NCBI GenBank assembly: GCA_029265335.1
Contig: JAJUJN010000013.1
Location: 1-15,137, forward strand
DNA: 15,137 nucleotides
From: Alcaligenaceae bacterium
Lineage (GTDB): Bacteria > Pseudomonadota > Gammaproteobacteria > Burkholderiales > Burkholderiaceae_B
Direction of reading: 5' to 3'
Part shown: positions 8,097 to 15,137 of the stretch, in pieces
How the letters are laid out: the number at the start of each line of letters is the position of its first letter
Numbering within the stretch: the stretch's first letter is position 1
Program-made: the position numbers and the translations under genes
The notes under the pieces: model-generated
What the model saw: only the letters and a program-made list of their open reading frames with translations
Told to the model about the DNA's origin: nothing
Database searches by the model: none

Positions 8097-9860
8097 ATGG
8101 CTTCCAGGTTTTCCCTGCCGAACGACGAAATCGTTCAGGCGCTACTGGGTTTCAAGCGGGCATTTCGGTCGGTGGGTGTGTTCAGCATGGTGGTGAACAT
8201 GCTGATGTTGGTGCCTGCCATCTATATGCTGCAGGTTTACGATCGCGTGCTCTCCAGCCGCAATCCCATGACATTGCTGATGCTCACCCTCATCGTGGTG
8301 GGCGCTTACCTGATCATGGCCGCACTGGAATATGTGCGCAGCCAAGTGGTGATTCGGGTGGGTACCAAGCTCGATGCTCACCTCAATCGGCGGGTGTACA
8401 CGGCAGCGTTCGAGCAAAACCTCAAGAACGGCCGAGGCAACGCCAGCCAGGCGCTCAACGACCTCACCACCATCCGTCAGTTCGTGACCGGCAATGCCTT
8501 GTTTGCCTTCTTCGACGCGCCCTGGGCACCCATCTACATCTTTGTGATCTTTCTGTTCGATGTCTGGCTGGGCGTGTTCGCTCTGGTGGGTACGCTGATC
8601 CTGATCGTGCTGGCCATCGTCAACCAGATCGTGACTCGTAAACCCCTCAGCGAAGCCAACTCTCTGGCAGTGGCGTCGTCCACTCATGCCGGCAATACCC
8701 TGCGCAACGCCGAGGTGATCGAAGCCATGGGCATGATGCCCAATCTGCAGGCGCGCTGGTATGGCAGCCATGCCCAGGCGCTCAAGTTGCAGAACGAAGC
8801 CAGCGAAAAGAGTGCGGCAGTGAGTGCCTACACACGCTTTTTTCGGATCTCCCTGCAATCGCTGGTGCTCGGTCTGGGCGCCCTGCTGGTGCTCGAAGGG
8901 CGCATCACCGCCGGTATGATGATTGCCGGCTCGATTTTGCTGGGCCGTGCCCTGGCGCCGGTAGAAATGGTGATCAACGTCTGGCGGCAGTGGAGCGGCG
9001 TGCGCAGTGCCCACGAGCGGCTGGTGAAGCTGCTGGAAATCAACCCGGCGCGCAAGCCCAGCATGGAGTTGCCGGCGCCCAAGGGCGACCTGCGCGCCGA
9101 AGGCGTGTCGGCTGCGCCACCCGGGCAGCGTTTGCCTTTGTTGCGCAATATCAACCTCAGCCTGGAAGCCGGCGAGGTGATGGGGCTGATCGGCCCCAGC
9201 GGGTCGGGTAAATCCACCCTCGCCAGGCTGCTGGTTGGCGTTTGGCCGGCCATGATGGGCACGGTGCGGCTCGATGGCGCCGATATTTACCATTGGAACA
9301 AAGAGCACCTGGGGCCCTACATCGGTTACCTGCCGCAGGATATCGAACTGTTTGCTGGCTCGGTAAGCGAGAACATCGCTCGCTTCGGCGAAGTGGATTC
9401 GGCCAAGGTGATCGAGGCCGCACGCATGGCTGGCGTGCACGAGATGATTCTGCAGTTCCCCGACGGCTACGACACCCAGGTGGGCGACGACGGCGCCGGG
9501 CTTTCGGGCGGGCAGAAGCAACGCATCGCACTGGCGAGGGCCATCTATGGCATGCCCTCGCTGGTGGTGCTCGACGAACCCAATTCCAATCTCGACGAAA
9601 CTGGCGAAGAAGCCCTGCGCAACGCCATCATCAGCTTGCGCGACGCGGGCAAAACGGTGGTGCTCGTCACGCACCGCACCAGTATCATCGCCATCACTTC
9701 CAAATTGCTGCTGTTGCGCGACGGCACTGTAGGGATGTTCGGCCCCACGCAGCAGGTGCTGGCGGCGCTGGCTCAGGCCAACCAGCAGCGCAAGGCGGGG
9801 CAAGGCAATGTCCCGCCGGCTACTTCAGGACCGGCGCCGGCGCCGCGCCTCTCGTCATGA
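8097..9860 (+). CDS. Type I secretion ABC transporter, PrtD family permease/ATPase
   Basis: A 587-aa half-transporter with fused membrane and ATPase domains. The membrane domain (about 20-290) has FSMVVNMLMLVPAIYMLQVYDRVL, typical of PrtD/AprD/LipB proteins, and DAPWAPIYIFVIFLF further on. The nucleotide-binding domain shows Walker A GPSGSGKST (366-374), a Q-loop in YLPQDIELF, signature LSGGQ (469-473), Walker B LVVLDE (489-494) followed by PNSNLD, and H-loop His526. There is no N-terminal C39 peptidase or C39-like domain, so the substrate should carry an uncleaved C-terminal signal, as for metalloprotease, lipase or S-layer exporters. It energises export across the inner membrane with the HlyD- and TolC-type proteins encoded next. 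An in-frame GTG at 8091 is possible; the ATG at 8097 was preferred. The start lies about 60 nt after CRP operator 2. The substrate is not in the window. Confidence 0.95.
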   Translation: MASRFSLPNDEIVQALLGFKRAFRSVGVFSMVVNMLMLVPAIYMLQVYDRVLSSRNPMTLLMLTLIVVGAYLIMAALEYVRSQVVIRVGTKLDAHLNRRVYTAAFEQNLKNGRGNASQALNDLTTIRQFVTGNALFAFFDAPWAPIYIFVIFLFDVWLGVFALVGTLILIVLAIVNQIVTRKPLSEANSLAVASSTHAGNTLRNAEVIEAMGMMPNLQARWYGSHAQALKLQNEASEKSAAVSAYTRFFRISLQSLVLGLGALLVLEGRITAGMMIAGSILLGRALAPVEMVINVWRQWSGVRSAHERLVKLLEINPARKPSMELPAPKGDLRAEGVSAAPPGQRLPLLRNINLSLEAGEVMGLIGPSGSGKSTLARLLVGVWPAMMGTVRLDGADIYHWNKEHLGPYIGYLPQDIELFAGSVSENIARFGEVDSAKVIEAARMAGVHEMILQFPDGYDTQVGDDGAGLSGGQKQRIALARAIYGMPSLVVLDEPNSNLDETGEEALRNAIISLRDAGKTVVLVTHRTSIIAITSKLLLLRDGTVGMFGPTQQVLAALAQANQQRKAGQGNVPPATSGPAPAPRLSS

Positions 9861-9922
9861 ATCATCCCCAACGGGCAGGTTTCGCCCATTCCCAGGACAC
9901 AATCGAGCATTCGCATGGCTAA
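9857..9922 (+). CDS. Possible 21-residue coupling ORF between ABC transporter and HlyD genes
   Basis: The ATG at 9857 overlaps the transporter stop as ATGA, and the TAA at 9920-9922 lies just inside the start of the HlyD-type gene (9915), so the frame bridges the 54-nt gap exactly. The peptide would read MNHPQRAGFAHSQDTIEHSHG, with four histidines. No ribosome-binding site precedes it, and the HlyD-type gene also lacks a strong one, so its likely role, if any, is to carry ribosomes from one gene to the next. It may equally be chance; no homology is recognised. Confidence 0.22.
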   Translation: MNHPQRAGFAHSQDTIEHSHG

Positions 9923-11282
9923 GTGGTTTGGCAAAAAGCAGCGCTCCGAATCGGTTGAGGTTGTTGACGCCGGTGCAAGCGCGGGGTCGACGGGAGCCGA
10001 TGTCGAAGAGCGTCGATACTCGCGGGTGGGTTGGTGGATCGTGCTCGTGGGCGTTGTGGGCTTTGGGGCGTGGGCCGCTCTGGCGCCGCTCGATCAAGGT
10101 GTGCCAGCGCCCGGTACCGTCAAGGTTTCGGGCAATCGGCAAACCGTGCAGAACCTGGTGGGCGGCGTGGTGAGCGATATTCTGGTGCGCAACGGCGACA
10201 CGGTGACCCGGGGCGACGTTCTGGTGCGACTCGACACCACACGAGCGCGCTCCGAGGCCGAAGCCCTGCGCAGCCAATATTGGTCGGGACTGGCGCTCGC
10301 TGCGAGGCTCGACGCAGAACGTGATGGCAAGGAGCAGATCACCTTTCCACAAACGCTCCTCGATGCGCGCAACGACCCGCGCGTAGAAATGGCCATCCTC
10401 ACCCAACAGCAGCTGTTCGACAGCCGGCGCCAGGCGCTGCAAAGCGAAATGGACGCACAAAAGCAAAGTATCGCCAGTTTGGAGGCCGATATTCAGGGCC
10501 TGCAATCGGTGTCGCACGCCCGGCGTGAACAGGCCCGCTTGCTGCAGGAACAGCTCAATGGCATGCGCGATCTAGCGCGCGAAGGTTATGTGCCGCGCAA
10601 TCGCGTGCTCGAGCTCGAGCGTAATTTGAGTCAATTGCAGGGTGACATCGCCGAAGCCGCCGCCGGCATCGTCAGCGCTCAGCGTCGTATCGGTGAAATC
10701 CAGCAGCGCATGTTGCAGCGACAGCAGGAGTTCCAGCGCGAGGTGCGCATGCAGCTTGCCGAAGTGCAGCGCGAGGTGCAGGAAGTTTCCAGCCGTCTCG
10801 AATACGCCGACTTCGAGCTGGCTTACACCCATATTCGTGCGCCCAGCGATGGTGTGGTGGTAGGGTTGCAGATTCACACGGTAGGCGGCGTGATCTCGTC
10901 GGGTACCGAACTGATGGACCTCGTGCCCGAAGATGAGCCATTGGTGATCGAAGCCCGGGTGCCGGTGCATCTCATCGATGCGGTTCAGCCGGGCCTGCCG
11001 GTGGAGCTGATGTTCACCGCCTTCAATCAGGCGGTCACGCCCAACATTCCGGGCGAGGTCACCACCGTGTCGGCTGACCGTCTGGTGGATGAAAGCTCAG
11101 GGGAGCCATACTACGAGGTAGATGTTGAGGTGACGCCCGAAGGCGAAACCCTGCTGGCCGACAACCAGGTGCGTCCGGGCATGGCGGTAGAGGTGCTGAT
11201 CAAAACGGGCGAGCGCTCGATGCTGAATTACCTTTTCCGCCCCTTGCTCGACCGTGCCCAGACCTCGTTTGTTCAGGAATGA
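9915..11282 (+). CDS. Type I secretion membrane-fusion protein, HlyD/PrtE family
   Basis: A 455-aa periplasmic adaptor. A cytoplasmic N-terminus of about 36 residues, rich in Ser, Val and Glu, is followed by one membrane helix (about 39-57). The first half of the lipoyl-like domain (GNRQTVQNLVGGVVSDILVRNGDTVTRGDVL, about 73-103) comes next. The long alpha-helical coiled-coil hairpin (about 160-300) contains AREGYVPRNRVLELERNLS at its tip-return region. The second lipoyl half THIRAPSDGVVVG (305-317) and a beta-barrel then follow, including VPVHLIDAVQPG and VRPGMAVEV. This is the family pattern of adaptors that join the PrtD-type ABC protein to the TolC channel. It is separated from the transporter gene by 54 nt, and its stop overlaps or closely adjoins the next gene. 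The start ATG is near no strong ribosome-binding site. Confidence 0.94.
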   Translation: MAKWFGKKQRSESVEVVDAGASAGSTGADVEERRYSRVGWWIVLVGVVGFGAWAALAPLDQGVPAPGTVKVSGNRQTVQNLVGGVVSDILVRNGDTVTRGDVLVRLDTTRARSEAEALRSQYWSGLALAARLDAERDGKEQITFPQTLLDARNDPRVEMAILTQQQLFDSRRQALQSEMDAQKQSIASLEADIQGLQSVSHARREQARLLQEQLNGMRDLAREGYVPRNRVLELERNLSQLQGDIAEAAAGIVSAQRRIGEIQQRMLQRQQEFQREVRMQLAEVQREVQEVSSRLEYADFELAYTHIRAPSDGVVVGLQIHTVGGVISSGTELMDLVPEDEPLVIEARVPVHLIDAVQPGLPVELMFTAFNQAVTPNIPGEVTTVSADRLVDESSGEPYYEVDVEVTPEGETLLADNQVRPGMAVEVLIKTGERSMLNYLFRPLLDRAQTSFVQE

Positions 11283-11299
11283 TCTTGCGGAGACGCCCA

Positions 11300-12712
11300 A
11301 TGATGCTACGCAGATGGCTGTTTGCTGCCTTGTGGGTCGTAGCCCCCTCGGCTCAGGCCCTGGGTCTGATCGAAGCGTATATGGCGGCGCGAGAATACGA
11401 TCCGCAGTTCCGGGCGGCCTGGCAGGCGCGCGAAGCGGGCATGGAAGAACGTAACATCGCCCGCTCCCAGTTGTTGCCGCAGGCTGATTTCTCGTACTCA
11501 TACCAGCGCAACTGGCTTCATCAAGAAGTGGAGTCGCCCACCACCGGGCGTACCCAGACCGCTACCAATTCCAACTACCCGAGCTACGTGGGCCAGGTGC
11601 AGTTGCGCCAACCGCTCTACAACCTGGAGGCGTGGGCCGGTTATCAGCGGGGCATCGCCCTGTCGGAGGTGGCGCGAGCCGAGTTCGACAGTGCCCACCA
11701 GGAGCTGATGCTGCGCCTCTACGAAGCCTACTCGGCGGTGCTGCTCGCTCGCGATCAGCTCGCCATTGCTGAAGCACAGCAAACGGCGTTCGAAGAACAG
11801 ATGCATGCCAACGAACGCATGTTTCAGGCCGGTGAAGGTACCCGCACCGATATGATCGAAACCCGCTCGCGCTACGATGTGGCGGTGGCGCAGGTGATCG
11901 AGGCGCGCGATGAATTGGGCAACGCCATGCGCACTCTGCAGAGCATGATCGGCCCGGGTCACGTGAGCCATCCCAACCAGCTGCAGCAGCTGGTGCCGGA
12001 GTTCTCGCCACTCGATCTGCCCTTGCAGGAGCTGGAGGTGTGGCTGCAGTTGGGCCGCTCGGCCAATGCCGAAGTGATCGCTCGCCGCTTGGGCGTTGAG
12101 TCGGCCAGCGCCCGTCTCGACCAGCAAAAAGCCGGTCATTACCCCACGGTGGATCTGATTGCCAACTACCGCATCGACGAATCCGATTCGGTCAGCACCA
12201 TCAACCAGCGCAATCGGCGCAGTGCCGTGGGTGTGCAGGTACGGATACCGTTGTATTCGGGAGGCGGCGTGAGCGCGCGCACCCGACAGGCTGCGGCGCA
12301 ATATCAACAGGCGCATGCCGAACTCGACGCCACCACCAACCAGGTGCTGGTGGAGCTCGAGCGCCACTACCACCGCATCCGCAGCAGCGCCCACCGCATC
12401 GAGGCGCTGGAGCACGCGGTCGAGTCGGCGCAACTGCTTGTGGAGGCCACCCGCCAGAGTGTGCGGGGTGGGGTGAGGGTGAACCTCGATGTGCTCAATG
12501 CCGAGCAGCAGTTGTATGAGTCGCGTCGCGATCTCGCCCAGGCCCGCTACGACTATCTCGACGCCCACATGCAGCTGCGCTACTACGCCGGCGTGCTCAC
12601 GGTGGCCGACTTCGAAGAAGTGGATCGCTTCTTTGCCGTGGCCAATAGCGGTGCCAAGGCATCAGGATCGGTCGGCAACACCAGTGTGGTGTTCACCCGC
12701 GACGCCGGTTGA
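11300..12712 (+). CDS. Type I secretion outer-membrane channel, TolC family
   Basis: A 470-aa precursor with signal peptide MMLRRWLFAALWVVAPSAQA, cleaved probably after Ala20. The mature part starts LGLIEAYMAAREYDPQFRAA, the classic TolC opening in which a helix of the first repeat ends in DP. It carries two outer-membrane-factor repeats: PSYVGQVQLRQPLYN before the first long helix pair, and SAVGVQVRIPLYSGGGVSAR before the second. LDVLNAEQQLYESRRDLAQARYDYL follows near the C-terminus. It forms the trimeric outer-membrane and periplasmic tunnel for the type I system. The frame is open from an ATG at 11279 that overlaps the upstream stop as ATGA. The start at 11300 was preferred because a GGAG (11288-11291) sits 8 nt before it and the signal peptide is then standard. 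Confidence 0.93.
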   Translation: MMLRRWLFAALWVVAPSAQALGLIEAYMAAREYDPQFRAAWQAREAGMEERNIARSQLLPQADFSYSYQRNWLHQEVESPTTGRTQTATNSNYPSYVGQVQLRQPLYNLEAWAGYQRGIALSEVARAEFDSAHQELMLRLYEAYSAVLLARDQLAIAEAQQTAFEEQMHANERMFQAGEGTRTDMIETRSRYDVAVAQVIEARDELGNAMRTLQSMIGPGHVSHPNQLQQLVPEFSPLDLPLQELEVWLQLGRSANAEVIARRLGVESASARLDQQKAGHYPTVDLIANYRIDESDSVSTINQRNRRSAVGVQVRIPLYSGGGVSARTRQAAAQYQQAHAELDATTNQVLVELERHYHRIRSSAHRIEALEHAVESAQLLVEATRQSVRGGVRVNLDVLNAEQQLYESRRDLAQARYDYLDAHMQLRYYAGVLTVADFEEVDRFFAVANSGAKASGSVGNTSVVFTRDAG

Positions 12713-12735
12713 GCCAAGCAGGAGACGCAACTCGA

Positions 12736-13542
12736 ATGACCAATCTCTGGCATGCCCTGGCTGGCGCATGGCGTTTTCGTGGTTTGGTTCGCGCCATTGC
12801 CGAACGCGACCTACGCGCCCGCTATACCGGCTCGGTGCTGGGGCCTTTGTGGCTGATTCTGCAGCCCCTGGCCATGATTCTGATCTACACCCTGGTGTTT
12901 TCACAAGTGATGCAGGCGCGCCTGCCCGGCACTCAGCCAGGGGTATTCGGCTACAGCATTTTCATCTGCGCCGGGCTCATCACCTGGGGCCTGTTTGTGG
13001 AAATCAGCCAGCGCACCAAGGGCATTTTTCTTGAGCACGCCAACCTCATCAAAAAAGTGCAGTTCCCCAAGCTCGTGCTGTTGTTGCCGGTGGTGGTGGT
13101 GGCCAGCTTCAATTTCCTGGTGCTGATGCTGCTGTATTTTGCTTTTCTGCTGCTGATCGACGCCTGGCCAGGGTGGCAGGTACTGGCGGCCTTGCCATCG
13201 CTCGCGATCCTGGTGTTGCTGGCCCTCAGCTTCGGTTTGCTGACGGGTGTGCTGCATGTTTTTTTGCGCGACGTAGGGCAGATCGTGGATATCGGCCTGC
13301 AGCTGCTATTTTGGGCTACGCCCATTGTGTATCCCATCACCATTCTGCCTGCGGCTTTTCGTGAGCTCATCGTGTGGAACCCCATGGTGGCGCCCATCAC
13401 CCGCATCCAGGGTGTTTTTCTGGGCGCCGAGAATCACGCCGCCGGCAGCTTGTGGTACCCCTTGCTGCTGGCCATTGGGCTGACTTTCCTGGCGCTCTGG
13501 TGCTACCGCCGTCTATTGGGCGAAATGCTCGATTACCTCTGA
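12736..13542 (+). CDS. wzm: Polysaccharide ABC exporter permease, Wzm-type (ABC-2 family)
   Basis: A 268-aa integral membrane protein with about six hydrophobic segments. The N-terminal amphipathic part, ERDLRARYTGSVLGPLWLILQP, has the R-Y-x-x-S-x-L-G-x-x-W pattern of ABC-2 polysaccharide permeases (Wzm, TagG, KpsM relatives). YPITILP follows, then WNPMVAPITRIQGVFLG near the C-terminus. With the ATPase encoded next it would move a completed undecaprenyl-linked O-antigen or capsule-type glycan across the inner membrane. The frame opens at a TTG (12709) inside the TolC end. The ATG at 12736, after AGGAG (12719-12723), gives the normal N-terminus and was chosen. It begins 23 nt after the secretion channel gene on the same strand with no visible terminator, so transcription probably continues from the type I secretion genes. 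Confidence 0.9.
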   Translation: MTNLWHALAGAWRFRGLVRAIAERDLRARYTGSVLGPLWLILQPLAMILIYTLVFSQVMQARLPGTQPGVFGYSIFICAGLITWGLFVEISQRTKGIFLEHANLIKKVQFPKLVLLLPVVVVASFNFLVLMLLYFAFLLLIDAWPGWQVLAALPSLAILVLLALSFGLLTGVLHVFLRDVGQIVDIGLQLLFWATPIVYPITILPAAFRELIVWNPMVAPITRIQGVFLGAENHAAGSLWYPLLLAIGLTFLALWCYRRLLGEMLDYL

Positions 13543-13564
13543 ACTCCATCGCATTTGCTTATCC

Positions 13565-14866
13565 ATGTCTGAGCCCGTCATTTCCGTCAACGACCTTGGC
13601 AAGGCCTATGCCAGCACCTATGGCAAAAAGGCTCTGCTGCGGCGCCTGATTCGGGGTCGGCCCGATGGCGACCGCCTGCGTTGGGTGTTGCGGCATGTGA
13701 GCTTCGACGTGGCGCGGGGCGAGGCTGTTGGCTTGATCGGCGCCAATGGTGCTGGCAAGAGCACACTGCTCAAGTTGCTGGCCGGCACCAGCCGTCCATC
13801 GGAAGGCCAGCTGGTGGTGAATGGTACGGTGTCGGCCCTGCTCGAACTGGGGTTGGGCTTTCATCCCGATTTCACCGGGCGACAAAACGCCTATATGTCG
13901 GGACAAATTGCCGGTCACAGTCGCGGTGAGATGGAAGCGGTCATGCCGGAGATCGAAGCCTTCGCCGAAGTGGGCGAGTATTTTGATCTGCCCGTACGCA
14001 CCTATTCGAGCGGCATGCAGGTGAGGGTGGCGTTTGCCGTAGCCACGGCGTTTCAGCCCGACGTGCTCATCATCGACGAGGCTTTGTCGGTGGGTGACGC
14101 CTATTTTCAGCACAAGTCGTTCGCGCGAATTCGCCAGTTCCGCGAGTCTGGCGCTACGTTGCTCTTCGTTTCGCACGACCCGGGCGCCATCAAGAGCCTT
14201 TGCGATCGCGCCATTTTGCTGGGCGCCGGTGGTGTGCTGCAGGATGGCGAGCCCGGCCAGGTGCTCGATTACTACTACGCCATGATTTCGGCGCGCGAAG
14301 ACGAGGCCGAAGAGCGCGATGAGCTGGGCGAATACGGCAAGCGCTCGGGCAATGGCCGCGCTCGCATGCTCGACGCTCGCCTGCTGGGCGCGCGTGAGGT
14401 GAACAGTGTGGACCAACCCATATTCCGGGTGGGTGAGGCTGCGCGCTTGCAGGTGGATATCGTGGCCAACGAACCCTTGCCCGGTCTCACCCTGGGCATG
14501 ACCATCCGCGACCGCACTGGCTATGACGTGTTCGGCATGAACACCCGCCGGCAGGGCTTTACCGACATTGGCATGCGCCCCGGTGAACGCCAGCGTATCG
14601 AGTTCCAGCTACCGGATCTGGCCCTGGGCGCTGGCCATTACCACATCAGCATGGCCTTGCACGACCACGATCAACACGTGGCCGGCAATTACGATCGTTG
14701 GGATCAGGCCGTGATTTTTGAGGTCACCCACGGCAGCGGCATCCCTTTCGCAGGCGTGGCAGCGCTGCCGGTGTCGGTCTCGGTGGCGCCGATGCCTGAG
14801 GCGCGCGATCAATCCGAAGCCAGTGAAGCCGAGTCAGCCGTGGATCGCGAGGCCATTTCTCGATAG
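13565..14866 (+). CDS. wzt: Polysaccharide ABC exporter ATPase, Wzt-type with C-terminal carbohydrate-binding-type domain
   Basis: A 433-aa protein. The ATPase domain (about 1-240) has Walker A GANGAGKST (59-67), LELGLGFHPDFTGRQNAYM typical of Wzt/TagH ATPases, the divergent signature YSSGM (147-151), Walker B VLIIDE (167-172) followed by ALSVGD, and SHD at 203-205. A charged linker (about 243-265) leads to a beta-rich C-terminal domain (about 268-395). There RVGEAARLQVDIVAN, LTLGMTIRDRTGYDVFG and GHYHISMALHD follow the Wzt C-domain pattern. In E. coli O9a and relatives this domain binds the capped end of the O-polysaccharide and sets export specificity. A charged tail of about 30 residues follows. 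It starts 22 nt after wzm without an obvious ribosome-binding site. The last 58 nt overlap the convergent glycosyltransferase gene. Confidence 0.92.
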   Translation: MSEPVISVNDLGKAYASTYGKKALLRRLIRGRPDGDRLRWVLRHVSFDVARGEAVGLIGANGAGKSTLLKLLAGTSRPSEGQLVVNGTVSALLELGLGFHPDFTGRQNAYMSGQIAGHSRGEMEAVMPEIEAFAEVGEYFDLPVRTYSSGMQVRVAFAVATAFQPDVLIIDEALSVGDAYFQHKSFARIRQFRESGATLLFVSHDPGAIKSLCDRAILLGAGGVLQDGEPGQVLDYYYAMISAREDEAEERDELGEYGKRSGNGRARMLDARLLGAREVNSVDQPIFRVGEAARLQVDIVANEPLPGLTLGMTIRDRTGYDVFGMNTRRQGFTDIGMRPGERQRIEFQLPDLALGAGHYHISMALHDHDQHVAGNYDRWDQAVIFEVTHGSGIPFAGVAALPVSVSVAPMPEARDQSEASEAESAVDREAISR

Positions 14867-15137
14867 ATGGCTGCGGTTCGCTGTGCCGTGGCTTGCCAGC
14901 TGAATTGCTGCACGCGCTGGCGGCCTGCCCGCCGTAGCCGTTCGCACAGCGCCTCATCGTGGAGCAGCTGTTGCATGGCAGCGGTGATGGCTTCGGTTTG
15001 CGTGGGCTCTACCAGCAAAGCGGCATCGCCTGCCACCTCGGGCAGCGAGGCTGCCGTAGAGGTGATCACCGGCACGTCGCTGGCAAAACCTTCGAGCACA
15101 GGAAGGCCGAAACCTTCATAGAGGGTAGGGAAGACCA
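14809..15137 (-). CDS. Glycosyltransferase family 4, C-terminal part (cut by window edge)
   Basis: 108 C-terminal residues are visible; the N-terminal and acceptor-binding parts lie to the right. The fragment opens VFPTLYEGFGLPVLEGFAS, the hallmark E-G-F-G-L-P-x-x-E motif of GT-B fold GT4 enzymes, whose two glutamates contact the sugar nucleotide. TSLPEVAGDAALLVEP-like sequence (here TAASLPEVAGDAALLVEP) and a closing helix pair ending in the FSW-x-x-TA region follow. It probably transfers a sugar in synthesis of the glycan exported by Wzm/Wzt; donor and linkage cannot be deduced. It is encoded on the opposite strand to wzt, and the two 3' ends overlap by 58 nt. The polysaccharide cluster apparently continues beyond the right edge. 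Confidence 0.9.
   Translation of the reverse strand, partial: VFPTLYEGFGLPVLEGFASDVPVITSTAASLPEVAGDAALLVEPTQTEAITAAMQQLLHDEALCERLRRAGRQRVQQFSWQATAQRTAAIYREMASRSTADSASLASD

Noticed and set aside
8086..8097. Third CRP box (TGTGA at 8086-8090 followed by TCA)
   Set aside because: Spacing between half sites is 4 rather than 6 and the second half is incomplete; at best a half site.
8142..9803. 553-codon open frame antisense to the ABC transporter
   Set aside because: His/Gln-rich translation with no recognisable domain; the sense strand has all ABC motifs. Typical antisense frame of GC-rich coding DNA.
9873..9887. GGGC-n7-GCCC inverted repeat between the ABC and HlyD-type genes
   Set aside because: A 4-bp stem with no T-run is expected by chance in GC-rich sequence and would not end transcription inside an obvious operon.
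11498..12568. Long open frame antisense to the TolC-type gene
   Set aside because: No family motifs and low-complexity composition; the sense frame has a signal peptide and both TolC repeats.

Overview
The window (about 15.1 kb, GC-rich, one codon style throughout) looks like a betaproteobacterial chromosome, most likely Burkholderiales and possibly Alcaligenaceae-like. That placement rests on gene order and protein character, not on a database search: lysA-lptM divergent from cyaY, then ponA (PBP1A) divergent from aroK-aroB-dgt.

Left half, 1-6264, housekeeping. The start of lysA and the small lipoprotein gene lptM lie on the minus strand, back to back with cyaY (frataxin). A 12-bp perfect inverted repeat separates cyaY from the convergent ponA. 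Across a short divergent spacer, aroK, aroB and dgt form a tightly overlapping operon for shikimate-pathway steps plus a dNTP triphosphohydrolase. The pilMNOPQ genes that sit between ponA and aroK in Pseudomonas and Neisseria are absent.

Right half, 6352-15137, cell surface and export. A SapC-family gene is followed by a convergent CRP-like regulator. A complete type I secretion system comes next: PrtD-type ABC ATPase, HlyD/PrtE-type membrane-fusion protein and TolC-type outer-membrane channel. With almost no gap follows a polysaccharide ABC exporter (Wzm permease, and Wzt ATPase with a C-terminal sugar-binding-type domain). The C-terminal end of a GT4 glycosyltransferase enters from the right edge on the minus strand.

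The SapC plus three-component type I secretion set recalls Campylobacter fetus sapCDEF, which exports S-layer proteins. The adjoining O-polysaccharide-type exporter recalls Caulobacter, where S-layer secretion genes adjoin genes for the LPS that anchors the layer. The main hypothesis is therefore a CRP-controlled locus that exports a surface-layer or RTX-type protein together with the surface glycan that displays it. No secretion substrate is encoded in the window. The regulator/secretion intergenic region holds two near-perfect CRP-type palindromes 32 bp apart (about three helical turns), and the regulator carries the CRP-type RETVxR recognition helix that fits them. No stretch longer than 300 bases lacks a gene. 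I saw no tRNA, rRNA, CRISPR array or insertion sequence.
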